From Aquirhabdus sp. (GTDB lineage: Bacteria > Pseudomonadota > Gammaproteobacteria > Pseudomonadales > Moraxellaceae): a DNA stretch of 6,320 nucleotides. The DNA lies in contig JASLEL010000209.1 in assembly GCA_030151145.1 (NCBI GenBank), positions 1 to 6,320 on the forward strand. Direction: 5' to 3'. The translations under genes were made by a program, and so were the position numbers. The notes under the pieces are model-generated. The model was given only the letters and a program-made list of their open reading frames with translations, was not told the origin of the DNA and did no database searches. This document shows, piece by piece, positions 1-5,732 of this stretch. The first letter of the stretch is position 1. Every line of letters begins with the position of its first letter.

Positions 1-265
1 CAAGCTGCCCGATTCTCAGGTGCGCATGGATGAGGCCGAGCGCGAATGGCACATCGTCATCCTGTGCGGCCTCGATCATGGGAATCAGGTGCGAGTCCCA
101 ACGGATACTCAGATCGCCCTGAATCGGCAAATGATCGGTCGGGAAAAACTGCAACCGGTCTTTGTATTCATCACGGCCTGGAGGATTCGTCAGTGCAGCA
201 TAGCCTGTCAGCGACAGGGTCACAACACCCGATAAAGCATCACGGACGCGAGTATAGACGCTCAT
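1..265 (-). CDS. Penicillin acylase family protein, N-terminal fragment (runs off left edge)
   Basis: Reading the minus strand from the ATG at 263-265 gives 88 residues with no stop before the window edge. After a short N-terminus comes LPIQGDLSIRWDSHLIPMI and then PFALGLIHAHLRIGQL. This matches the start of the alpha chain of penicillin/cephalosporin acylases: a strand pair with a conserved 'D..G.P.I' element, then the 'A.GY.HA.DR..QM' helix. Family members are usually 700-850 aa Ntn-hydrolases that cut themselves at an internal Ser and hydrolyse amide bonds in periplasmic or quorum-signal-type substrates. The catalytic Ser lies outside the window, so activity cannot be judged. Residues 9-26 are moderately hydrophobic but are not a convincing signal peptide. 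An AAAGG lies about 10 nt upstream of the start. The family call is from recognition of the N-terminal pattern only; the substrate is unknown. Confidence 0.75.
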   Translation of the reverse strand, partial: MSVYTRVRDALSGVVTLSLTGYAALTNPPGRDEYKDRLQFFPTDHLPIQGDLSIRWDSHLIPMIEAAQDDDVPFALGLIHAHLRIGQL

Positions 266-276
266 GGCAGGCCAGC

Positions 277-290
277 CTTTTGATCAAAAG
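277..290. repeat. 14-bp perfect palindrome just upstream of the acylase start
   Basis: CTTTTGATCAAAAG is a perfect palindrome centred 18 bp upstream of the acylase start codon. It overlaps the region where the AAAGG ribosome-binding element lies on the minus strand. It could be an operator or a small RNA hairpin over the start site. It contains TTGATCAA, but without the spacer of an FNR site. The function is unknown and chance is possible. Confidence 0.35.
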
Positions 291-326
291 AAAAGTGTAG
301 GGAATTGTCTGAGCTAAGATTAAACC

Positions 327-340
327 CTGATCTATGTCAA
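327..340 (-). promoter_or_regulatory. FNR/Anr-like site and TTGACA -35-like hexamer upstream of the acylase gene
   Basis: On the minus strand the sequence is TTGACATAGATCAG, a 14-mer matching the FNR/Anr consensus TTGAT-N4-ATCAA at 8 of 10 fixed positions. It lies about 62-75 bp upstream of the acylase ATG. The first six bases also form a perfect sigma70 -35 hexamer (TTGACA), but the hexamer 17 bp downstream (TTAGCT) is a poor -10. Either an Anr-type activator site or a weak promoter is possible. This is motif matching by eye only. Confidence 0.25.
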
Positions 341-444
341 CTACATGTCAGGCCGCGATTAAAAGTTGGGATTGGGAGGAGTGATCGAGCATCACCGCTC
401 AGAGGAGTAATCATGCATCGGACGGCGCAGATTTCGGGGAGCGT

Positions 445-494
445 TGTGGATGATGAATGTTGCGGATTAGTTGTGGATCATCAGCTGTGGATAA
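445..494 (-). promoter_or_regulatory. Row of four DnaA-box-like 9-mers in one orientation
   Basis: Written on the plus strand, four similar 9-mers occur in 50 bp: TGTGGATGA (445-453), TGCGGATTA (461-469), TGTGGATCA (472-480) and TGTGGATAA (486-494). The last is the exact reverse complement of the consensus DnaA box TTATCCACA. The first and third differ from it at one position each, and the second at two. All face the same way, with starts 16, 11 and 14 bp apart. The stretch lies in the 316-bp gene-free region 266-581. No dnaA, dnaN or rpmH is nearby, so this is not obviously the main chromosomal origin. A DnaA-titrating or DnaA-regulated site is a possible reading. Confidence 0.45.
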
Positions 495-525
495 GTCGTC
501 AGCAGAGATGAGAGGGGTATGTTGT

Positions 526-555
526 AGCCTTCAGGCAGGGTGGATTCCGAAGGCT
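526..555 (-). terminator. Hairpin downstream of the HTH-2TM gene, possible weak terminator
   Basis: AGCCTTC (526-532) and GAAGGCT (549-555) are perfect 7-bp inverted arms around a 16-nt loop, 27 bp past the stop codon of the HTH-2TM gene. No T-run follows on either strand, so it is not a standard Rho-independent terminator. It may be a factor-dependent end, an RNA-protecting hairpin, or chance. Confidence 0.25.
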
Positions 556-581
556 GTCGTGTGATGATCCCGTGTGAGGGC

Positions 582-1052
582 CTACAGTGAGCGACCGAGG
601 CGTTTCTCGACCTGACGTTTTTCCCATGCCGGGCTGAAGAGCACGTCGGCATAAAAGACACCCACGCCATGCGCGAGTACGCCGATCCCCCAGCCCAGCG
701 CCACCCACAGTACCCAGAGCTGGTGCGGCGAGGTCGCAAGGTTCAGTACGGTCAGCAGGCTGATGACGATGACATAGCGGATCAGATGCATATAGAAGCG
801 TTTGACATGGCGGACATGATGAAAGGCTTCGGCTTCTTCTGTGGCAGATTGTGGCAGGGGAGTGGTCATATCTTGCTCCGTCAGTAGACTTGAATGATCC
901 ACATCAAACACAGCAGCAATCGATTTTAAGGTTTCCATGCTGGGCTGCTGACCGGCTTCGATGCGCTGTATAGTGCGTACACTCAAGCCTGAGAATTCGG
1001 CCAACTGATGCTGCGACCAGCCGCGTTTTAGCCTTAATTTCTGAATGAGCAT
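582..1052 (-). CDS. XRE-family HTH / 2TM-domain membrane protein
   Basis: A 156-aa protein. Residues 3-57 form a Cro/C1-type helix-turn-helix: an LxxxRLxxGWSQHQLAEFSGLS-type pattern, the recognition helix SVRTIQRIEAG, then SMETLKSIAAVFDVD. A polar linker of about 25 residues follows. Residues 80-156 match the 2TM domain: VRHVKRFYMHL at the membrane face, TM1 at about 91-107, TM2 at about 111-134, then the YADVLFSPAWEKRQVEKRL tail typical of that family. The protein is probably an inner-membrane DNA-binding or HTH-bearing protein with both ends in the cytoplasm; its regulatory target is unknown. The start is well supported by AGGAGT at 1058-1063, 5 nt before the ATG. It appears to be a single-gene unit. 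I see no convincing -35/-10 pair upstream, and autoregulation is only a guess. Confidence 0.85.
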   Translation of the reverse strand: MLIQKLRLKRGWSQHQLAEFSGLSVRTIQRIEAGQQPSMETLKSIAAVFDVDHSSLLTEQDMTTPLPQSATEEAEAFHHVRHVKRFYMHLIRYVIVISLLTVLNLATSPHQLWVLWVALGWGIGVLAHGVGVFYADVLFSPAWEKRQVEKRLGRSL

Positions 1053-1252
1053 CGATGACTCCTGATCGAATGATGGGGATTGCAGTGTGACGGATCACCT
1101 GTAAAAACAACACGTCAGCACCCTGTCAGCGACACGACAATGACCCGACAGTGGATAGGCCAACGCTACGACAAAGCGGGGTCGTTGTAAATTGGAATGG
1201 TCAGTTGAAATGGTCAGTTGATGCGCGGGATTTTGAGCGGTTTGAATTGAAA
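1053..1252. other. Gene-free spacer upstream of the HTH-2TM gene
   Basis: No coding signal is evident on either strand. The stretch must hold the promoter of the HTH-2TM gene, reading leftward. I could not find a -35/-10 pair worth naming. The best partial match on the minus strand is CTGACA (1124-1129), with a T-rich stretch about 17 bp downstream. CTGTC (1123-1127) and GACAG (1147-1151) are short inverted arms. The spacer also holds the 13-bp tandem duplication listed separately. Confidence 0.4.
1196..1221. repeat. Exact tandem duplication of a 13-bp unit
   Basis: AATGGTCAGTTGA occurs twice, directly abutting, at 1196-1208 and 1209-1221, with no mismatch. It sits between the HTH-2TM promoter region and the pssA terminator. 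It could be a recent slippage duplication or a pair of protein-binding sites just over one helical turn apart. Confidence 0.8.
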
Positions 1253-1291
1253 AGCCGTACGCCCGGTGGAATATGTACCGGGCGTACGGCT
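1253..1291 (-). terminator. Rho-independent terminator of pssA
   Basis: AGCCGTACGCCCGGT (1253-1267) and ACCGGGCGTACGGCT (1277-1291) form a perfect 15-bp GC-rich stem with a 9-nt loop. It begins 5 bp after the pssA stop. On the minus strand the stem is followed by TTTTCAATTC, a short imperfect U-run. Orientation and position fit termination of the rlmJ-pssA transcripts. On the plus strand the stem is not followed by Ts. Confidence 0.85.
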
Positions 1292-1295
1292 GTGA

Positions 1296-2180
1296 TCAGG
1301 CGGGGGTTGACGGTGACGCTTTGATCTTTTTGCTTTTATGTAAGAGAGTGGCGGTGATCCCGGACATGGCATAGATGAGTGCCACGGCAAAGATGCCGAT
1401 GGGGATATTGTACGTGACAGCGACCAGAATCAGCACGACCGGTAACATGATGACAAAAGGCACGCGCTTGCGGTCCATTTCCTTAAAACTGAAATAGCGC
1501 ACATTGCTGATCATGAGGAATCCGGCAAAGATGGAGAGGAAGCCATAGATGGCTTTCCAACCTAAAAGGCTGATATCGATCCATGGTGCATTATCAAGAC
1601 CAACCCAGATGCCACTGATCATCAGGATCGCCGCCAGTGGACTTGCAAGACCAATAAAGTAGCGTTTGTCGACCACACCGATCTGCACGTTGAAGCGTGC
1701 CAGACGGAAGGCGGCGCAAGCGGTAAAGATAAAGGCACAGGCCAGACCTATCCGGCCCAAGGGGGCCAGCGCCCAGCTATAGACCAGTACGGCTGGCGCA
1801 ACACCAAAGGACAGCATGTCCGAAAGTGAGTCGAACTGCTCACCAAAGGCGCTTTGGGCATTGATCAGGCGGGCGACGCGACCGTCCAGTCCATCCAGCA
1901 GGGCGGCAACGAAGATGGCATAGATCGCTTTGTCAAACTGACCGCTGGTGCTTGAGATCACCGAATAAAATCCACACAGCAGTGCGGCACAGGTGATGGC
2001 ATTGGGAACAAAATAAATCCCTCTGCTTTTGACGCGACTGCCTTCATGGGTGTGCTCTTCTTCGATGATTTCGAAGGTCAGACCATCATGGTCGTCGTCT
2101 GTGACCTGTGGGTCAGTCAAGAGGTCTTGCTGGACAGGATTTTCCGATGAAATTGGCTCATGTTTGTCGGGTGTCGCCAC
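1296..2180 (-). CDS. pssA: CDP-diacylglycerol--serine O-phosphatidyltransferase
   Basis: Joins CDP-diacylglycerol and L-serine to make phosphatidylserine, the precursor of phosphatidylethanolamine, in the inner membrane. From the chosen start it is 294 aa. Residues 1-50 are soluble and rich in Asp/Glu (DDDHDGLTFEIIEEE). The CDP-alcohol phosphatidyltransferase signature is complete: D96, G97, D99, G100, A103, R104, G113, D117 and D121, in the spacing DGxxAR-x8-G-x3-D-x3-D. Several hydrophobic helices follow (about 125-160, 173-195, 207-226, 240-280), and a Lys-rich C-terminus. This is the integral-membrane class II type, not the E. coli phospholipase-D-like enzyme. The start is a GTG at 2178-2180 with AGGGAG 6 nt upstream (2187-2192). 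The open frame continues to an ATG at 2333, but that would overlap rlmJ and add unconserved-looking sequence. rlmJ ends 112 bp upstream, so co-transcription is possible. Confidence 0.93.
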   Translation of the reverse strand: MATPDKHEPISSENPVQQDLLTDPQVTDDDHDGLTFEIIEEEHTHEGSRVKSRGIYFVPNAITCAALLCGFYSVISSTSGQFDKAIYAIFVAALLDGLDGRVARLINAQSAFGEQFDSLSDMLSFGVAPAVLVYSWALAPLGRIGLACAFIFTACAAFRLARFNVQIGVVDKRYFIGLASPLAAILMISGIWVGLDNAPWIDISLLGWKAIYGFLSIFAGFLMISNVRYFSFKEMDRKRVPFVIMLPVVLILVAVTYNIPIGIFAVALIYAMSGITATLLHKSKKIKASPSTPA

Positions 2181-2186
2181 AATGTA

Positions 2187-2192
2187 CTCCCT
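2187..2192 (-). promoter_or_regulatory. Ribosome-binding site that decides the pssA GTG start
   Basis: On the minus strand AGGGAG is followed by TACATT and then GTG, the ideal 6-nt spacing. No comparable element precedes the in-frame ATG at 2331-2333. This supports the shorter 294-aa PssA. Confidence 0.7.
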
Positions 2193-2292
2193 GAGTCCGG
2201 GTCGATAAGGGTTGTCTAAACGATACGTATCAATGCAGGCAGGTCGGTCAACCTGCGCACTGGGTGATTTATTCTTGATGCAGGTCTTAAGG

Positions 2293-3150
2293 TTATTCCC
2301 CGACCAACCAACGTACGGCGGCATGCCCGCCATTTTCTGACATTCTCAGGTGTGGGAATAGCCATTGCAAGAGCTGATCGGCATGATCTGCGAACTGATA
2401 GGGCGGATTGATCACCAGTAAGCCGCAGCCATTTAAGCCCACCGGGGTATCGTCAGGCCATACGCACAGTTCGCAGATGAGCTGACGACGGATGCCGGTC
2501 TTGATCAGTTTCTTCTCGAAGCGCTCAATCATGGCGCGGTCTTTGATCGGATACCAGATGGCGTAGACGCCGGTTGACCACTTCTGGTAAGCCGCCGTGA
2601 TCAGCTCGACGAGCTGCGGAAAGTCCTTGCGCTCGATCTCATAGGGCGGATCGATCATGACCAGTCCGCGTTTTTCTTTCGGCGGGATCACGCCACGCAG
2701 ACCTTCGTAGGCATCGCGCTCGTGCAGGCCCAGACGTTTGTCATACAGATAATGGTGCAGTTGGGTAAACACATCCGGATGCAGCTCAAATGCAGTGGCT
2801 GCATCGATATCGCGTAATTGCTGCAGGGCAAACCATGGCGAGCCGGGATACCAGCCGCGGCCTTTTTCGCTACGCAAGGTATCGACGAGGCTTAAGTAAC
2901 GCTGGACCATGGCGGGTGCCTGACGGATCACACTGTTGTCCAGTTGGGCCAGACGATGGATGCCATCCAGATATTCGCCGGACTTTTGGGCGGGTGCTTG
3001 TGCGAGGTCATACAGACCGGCACCGGCGTGAGTGTCGATATAGCGATAGGGTTTGTCTTTTTTGCCGAGCAAATCGAGCAATTCAAGCAGGAGGACATGT
3101 TTCATCACGTCGGCAAAGTTGCCTGCGTGGAAATGGTGACGATAGTTCAT
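2293..3150 (-). CDS. rlmJ: 23S rRNA (adenine(2030)-N6)-methyltransferase RlmJ
   Basis: The RlmJ family uses S-adenosylmethionine to methylate N6 of A2030 (E. coli numbering) in naked 23S rRNA. The 285-aa product has the family's usual length and its hallmark N-terminus MNYRHHFHAGNFADVMKH. Next come the SAM-binding motif DTHAGAG (39-45), the conserved GSPW (103-106), and FELHP (121-125) carrying the acidic ribose-binding position. The catalytic N6-amino-methyltransferase motif is DPPY (167-170), and GCGLLVINPPY (241-251) lies near the end. The start is the ATG at 3148-3150, matching the conserved N-terminus. An in-frame TTG at 3183 would add 11 unconserved residues. The Shine-Dalgarno is weak. 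A possible extended -10 promoter lies about 66 bp upstream. The gene is not essential in E. coli. The family call is firm. Confidence 0.95.
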   Translation of the reverse strand: MNYRHHFHAGNFADVMKHVLLLELLDLLGKKDKPYRYIDTHAGAGLYDLAQAPAQKSGEYLDGIHRLAQLDNSVIRQAPAMVQRYLSLVDTLRSEKGRGWYPGSPWFALQQLRDIDAATAFELHPDVFTQLHHYLYDKRLGLHERDAYEGLRGVIPPKEKRGLVMIDPPYEIERKDFPQLVELITAAYQKWSTGVYAIWYPIKDRAMIERFEKKLIKTGIRRQLICELCVWPDDTPVGLNGCGLLVINPPYQFADHADQLLQWLFPHLRMSENGGHAAVRWLVGE

Positions 3151-3215
3151 AGTGTCCGAGGGTCGAGTCGTTGGTATCCGCAATCAGGCCGGTATGGATG
3201 GATGATGACTGATGA

Positions 3216-3224
3216 CGTATATCA
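3216..3224 (-). promoter_or_regulatory. rlmJ: Candidate extended -10 element of the rlmJ promoter
   Basis: On the minus strand TGATATACG matches the extended -10 form TGnTATAAT with TATACG (4 of 6). A poor -35 (TTTAAT, 3238-3243) lies 16 bp upstream, as is common for extended -10 promoters. It would give a leader of about 60 nt before the rlmJ ATG. Inferred by eye. Confidence 0.35.
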
Positions 3225-3230
3225 TGAAGC

Positions 3231-3252
3231 TGATGTCATTAAATTGTCATCA
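3231..3252. promoter_or_regulatory. Imperfect inverted repeat, possible operator at the rlmJ promoter
   Basis: TGATGTCA (3231-3238) and TGTCATCA (3245-3252) are inverted copies with one mismatch around a 6-bp AT-rich centre (TTAAAT). The site overlaps the -35 region of the candidate rlmJ promoter, where a repressor would act. No known regulator is recognised. Confidence 0.35.
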
Positions 3253-3281
3253 AATTCTGCATAGGGGCCGGTAAATTCTGC
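3252..3281. repeat. 9-bp direct repeat with 21-bp period
   Basis: AAATTCTGC occurs at 3252-3260 and 3273-3281. The copies are 21 bp apart, two helical turns, so both would face the same side of the DNA. The repeat abuts the inverted repeat at 3231-3252. This fits paired binding sites for a regulator, but chance cannot be excluded. Confidence 0.4.
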
Positions 3282-3486
3282 CGACATGGTAGCACGAACC
3301 TTGCTTGACTTTGGATATTCTCCGTGCAGCTCGGGTGAAAAAACATGGCGGATGCCAGGGTGCTGATCGATTTGAGCCGTATGGATAAGCGGATTGGATT
3401 ACACTAGTGGGGTGCGCTGAGCCTGATCTTGCGCTGCTGCAGATCACGCGATCACGCTTACCCGATGATGATATGTAGAGATGACA

Positions 3487-4194
3487 ATGAACCTGCAATC
3501 CCCCAACGATGCTGTGATTGATAGTACGCCCGATACGGCGATCTCTGCTGAGGATCATCCGGCGAGCTGGTCTGATCATTGGCAGCATACGCTGGATCAG
3601 GTCGATCTGGCTGGGCTGGCGGGCTGGGATCGGCTGGTGGCATCGGGCTGGTTGGTGCTGGATCAGGCCTTGCCGGAGGTGCTGTATCAGGGCTTATGCC
3701 TTGAGGCGCAGGACACGCGGGATTATCGTGCGGCTGAGCTGGTCACGGGTGGGCGGCAGGCCGCTGTGCGTAGCGACTCGACGCGCTGGATTGAAGCACA
3801 TGACCGCACGGCTCAGTCCTGTGGCGTGCAGTATCTGGCGGCGCTGGATGGGTTGGGGCAGGTACTCAATCGCAGTCTGTATACTGGGATTCGGTCGGTC
3901 GAGGCGCACTTTGCTTGTTATCAGCCGGGACAGTTCTACGCGCAGCATCGCGATAATCCGGTCGGCTCAAGCGTACGCGCCATCTCGACCGTGCTTTATT
4001 TAAACGGTGGGGTACATGTGGTCTGGCAGGATGCGTGGGGTGGGGCCATTAGGCTGGAGGATCTGCAGGGACTGGCGCATGAGGTGCTGCCACAGGCCAA
4101 TCGCATGGTTGTATTTGTCAGTGATCTCCCCCATGAAGTACTGCCTGCCAGTCGTGTGCGGCGCTCCATTGCGGGCTGGCTGCGACGCGACTGA
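3487..4194 (+). CDS. 2OG-Fe(II) oxygenase (prolyl 4-hydroxylase-like)
   Basis: A 235-aa predicted soluble oxygenase that would use Fe(II), O2 and 2-oxoglutarate to hydroxylate an unknown substrate. The C-terminal half carries the double-stranded beta-helix signature: SVEAHFACYQPGQFYAQHRD with the iron ligands H154 and D156, then STVLYLN, GGAIRLED, and NRMVVFVSDLPHEVLP with the distal ligand H216. R225/R226 before SIAGW is the likely 2-oxoglutarate carboxylate anchor. All key residues are present. The N-terminal 60 residues (acidic and Trp-rich) are not recognised. I chose the ATG at 3487 because the weak GTAGAG (3475-3480) is 6 nt from it; the ATG at 3481 adds two residues and has no spacing. 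It probably forms a unit with the gene 43 bp downstream. The substrate could be a protein or a small molecule; the sequence does not say. Confidence 0.88.
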   Translation: MNLQSPNDAVIDSTPDTAISAEDHPASWSDHWQHTLDQVDLAGLAGWDRLVASGWLVLDQALPEVLYQGLCLEAQDTRDYRAAELVTGGRQAAVRSDSTRWIEAHDRTAQSCGVQYLAALDGLGQVLNRSLYTGIRSVEAHFACYQPGQFYAQHRDNPVGSSVRAISTVLYLNGGVHVVWQDAWGGAIRLEDLQGLAHEVLPQANRMVVFVSDLPHEVLPASRVRRSIAGWLRRD

Positions 4195-4237
4195 GCGGAA
4201 GATGATGGTAGATTGACCGGATGAAGACGAGGATGAG

Positions 4238-4852
4238 ATGACACGAGAGCACCATATACAGACGCTGGTTGCACGTCTGGGGGAGACTGATCAGCAGTTC
4301 CTGAGTGATCCGACACCGCATCTGGCACTGGCGCGTGCCGAGGTGCGGATGGCGCTGGTGCGCTTCAGTTCGCGTAAGGACGAGCAATTATATTTGCTCA
4401 ATGAAGCCGCCGTGATCGTGGAGCTGGCGCTGACTGAGGTGGATGAGCGTGATCTCCATGAGCAATTGTCGATACAACTGGCGTCGGTCTATCTACAGCA
4501 TTATGAAGTGACGCGTGAGACGCGCTATCTGGTCGTGACCGGCCAGATCCTGCGGGTGCATACGACACATGCGCATCCGTCGGTATATATGGGTCTGGCA
4601 CGAGCAGATGCAGGTCAGGGCAAACCCGCCCTGACCCGGCACTGGCTGACACTCTGGCTTCAGGCACTACAGCCGAGCGTGCAGGCCGATCGCTTGCCTG
4701 CGACGGTGCTACATGGGCAACTCTCGGGTCTGACCCGGCATGCCGAGTTTGCCTCCTTGCTGCATGAGGCATGGTTTACCGAGATCATCAATCAGGCTGG
4801 ACAAGTCCTGGTGGAATGTCTGCCCACGCCAGCAAGTCCCGTTCACTCTTAA
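4238..4852 (+). CDS. Hypothetical alpha-helical protein with TPR-like repeats
   Basis: I do not recognise the family. The 204-aa product lacks a signal peptide or membrane segment and looks entirely helical. Three segments resemble tetratricopeptide-like helix pairs: about 28-66 (ALARAEVRMALVRF, then LYLLNEAAVIVELAL), about 76-106 (QLSIQLASVYLQHY, then TRYLVVTGQILRVH) and about 115-143 (VYMGLARADAGQGKPALTRH, then WLTLWLQAL). Such folds usually bind other proteins. The start is the ATG at 4238 with GAGGA 4 nt upstream. The gene follows the 2OG oxygenase by 43 bp on the same strand, suggesting one transcript and possibly a partner role. Its last 65 bp overlap the end of the pseudouridine synthase gene on the opposite strand. 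Codon use looks like that of its neighbours. Confidence 0.75.
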   Translation: MTREHHIQTLVARLGETDQQFLSDPTPHLALARAEVRMALVRFSSRKDEQLYLLNEAAVIVELALTEVDERDLHEQLSIQLASVYLQHYEVTRETRYLVVTGQILRVHTTHAHPSVYMGLARADAGQGKPALTRHWLTLWLQALQPSVQADRLPATVLHGQLSGLTRHAEFASLLHEAWFTEIINQAGQVLVECLPTPASPVHS

Positions 4853-5729
4853 AGTGCCGGGGCTGTCCCGTGATGGGATCGGTAAAGTGGACCTCGCGGG
4901 CGAGCAGCTGTAATGGCGTGGCATAATCATCCGCGGCGTCCTTCACGGTCCTAAGGACGGGGTAGAAATCATCAAACAGAATCGGAATCCCGAGGCTCGC
5001 CAGATGCACGCGCAACTGGTGTTGTTTGCCCGTGATCGGAGAGAGGCGGTAGCGTGCAAGTTGGCCGTGTTGCGCCAGCAGGTCGATATGGGTTTCGCTA
5101 TTGGGCGGACCCTCTGTCTCCTGCATACGAAAGAACGGCTGGCCTTTGTCCATACGGCTCCGATGGATATAGGGGAGGATCAGGTCAGCGCGAAAGCCTG
5201 CGATGGCCTCATAGGTCTTGTGGATGGTGTGCGTGCGAAACAGCGCCTGATAGGCGTCTCGCACATTGGGTGTCTTGCTGAACAGCACCAGCCCTGCGGT
5301 CTCGCGGTCAATGCGGTGTAGTGGAGCGAGATCAGGCAAGCCCAGTCGGTCTTTTAAGCGTGTCAGCAGGGTTTCCTGCACGTACTTGCCCACTGGCGTG
5401 ACCGGCAGGAAGTGCGGTTTGTCCGCCACCACCAGATACTCATCTTCAAACAGCACCGTCTCGGTAAAGGGTATCGCAGGCTCAGCCTCGATATGGCGAT
5501 AGTAATACAGATGCTGACCGCCGATATAAGGGCTATCCAGCGTAAATGCTTGACCCTCTCCATTCATCACCAGACCATCCTGCAGGCGCGCGCGCCACAC
5601 TGCCGCCGCGATATGCGGAAAGCGGCTGATCAGAAAATCCAGCAATGACGAATGACACTCATCAGGCAGCCAGATACAGCTGGCGCTGACGCCGTCGCGG
5701 GTGGGTAATACTGGCTGGGATCGTGACAC
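4788..5729 (-). CDS. RluA-family pseudouridine synthase
   Basis: Isomerises uridine to pseudouridine in rRNA or tRNA; the target site cannot be read from the sequence. The 313-aa product has an N-terminal S4-like part (about 27-78: LLDFLISRF and WRARLQDGLVMNGEG), then the RluA catalytic domain. That domain holds FEDEYLVVADKPHFLPV (94-110), motif II HRIDRETAG (138-146) with catalytic D141, KTYEAI (171-176) with the conserved Tyr, and SPITGKQHQLRVHLASLGIPI (230-250). It resembles the RluA-like subgroup with the 'PTRDGVS' N-terminus, not RluC or RluD. The start is a GTG at 5727-5729. It has no clear Shine-Dalgarno and lies 3 nt after the stop of the upstream gene in the same frame, so translation is probably coupled. 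The conserved PTRDGVSAS at 9-17 rules out a much later start. The 3' end overlaps the opposing TPR-like gene. Confidence 0.9.
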   Translation of the reverse strand: MSRSQPVLPTRDGVSASCIWLPDECHSSLLDFLISRFPHIAAAVWRARLQDGLVMNGEGQAFTLDSPYIGGQHLYYYRHIEAEPAIPFTETVLFEDEYLVVADKPHFLPVTPVGKYVQETLLTRLKDRLGLPDLAPLHRIDRETAGLVLFSKTPNVRDAYQALFRTHTIHKTYEAIAGFRADLILPYIHRSRMDKGQPFFRMQETEGPPNSETHIDLLAQHGQLARYRLSPITGKQHQLRVHLASLGIPILFDDFYPVLRTVKDAADDYATPLQLLAREVHFTDPITGQPRHFKSERDLLAWADIPPGLVQPD

Positions 5730-5732
5730 GGT

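Larger units (their letters stand above)
3151..3486. other. Divergent intergenic region between rlmJ and the oxygenase gene
   Basis: About 335 bp with no convincing gene; the overlapping minus-strand open frame at 3250-3588 has no family features. The rlmJ-proximal half (3190-3290) is AT-richer and holds a candidate extended -10, an imperfect inverted repeat and a 9-bp direct repeat, listed separately. On the oxygenase side I could not find a good -35/-10 pair. TTGACT (3305-3310) and TATTCT (3316-3321) are too close to be partners, and TACACT (3400-3405) has no matching -35. Confidence 0.5.

Noticed and set aside
20..300. Plus-strand open frames over the acylase gene
   Set aside because: They are antisense to a recognisable penicillin-acylase N-terminus and show no family features or ribosome-binding site.
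445..494. Reading the TGTGGAT repeats as a CRISPR array
   Set aside because: The units are 9 bp with spacers of only 2-7 bp, far from CRISPR repeat and spacer lengths, and there are no cas genes.
305..511. 68-aa plus-strand open frame in the first spacer
   Set aside because: Composition is not protein-like, it has no ribosome-binding site, and it runs through the DnaA-box-like row.
1123..1151. CTGTC...GACAG inverted arms as an operator of the HTH-2TM gene
   Set aside because: The arms are only 5 bp with a 19-bp centre, which is too weak to separate from chance.
2181..2333. Longer pssA start at an ATG (2333), giving 345 aa and overlapping rlmJ by 41 bp
   Set aside because: The extension has no family resemblance and no ribosome-binding site, while the GTG at 2180 has AGGGAG at ideal spacing.
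3151..3183. Longer rlmJ start at a TTG (3183)
   Set aside because: It adds 11 residues before the strongly conserved RlmJ N-terminus MNYRHHFHAG and uses a rare start codon.
3250..3588. 112-aa minus-strand open frame in the divergent region
   Set aside because: It is Arg/Ser-rich without recognisable motifs, and it overlaps the start of the oxygenase gene.
3518..4003. 161-aa plus-strand frame rich in Arg, Trp and Ile
   Set aside because: It is an out-of-frame shadow of the 2OG oxygenase; the composition is typical of a shifted frame.
4398..4772. 124-aa minus-strand open frame opposite the TPR-like gene
   Set aside because: Low-complexity Ala/Ser/Pro/Arg content is typical of an antisense shadow, and there is no start signal.
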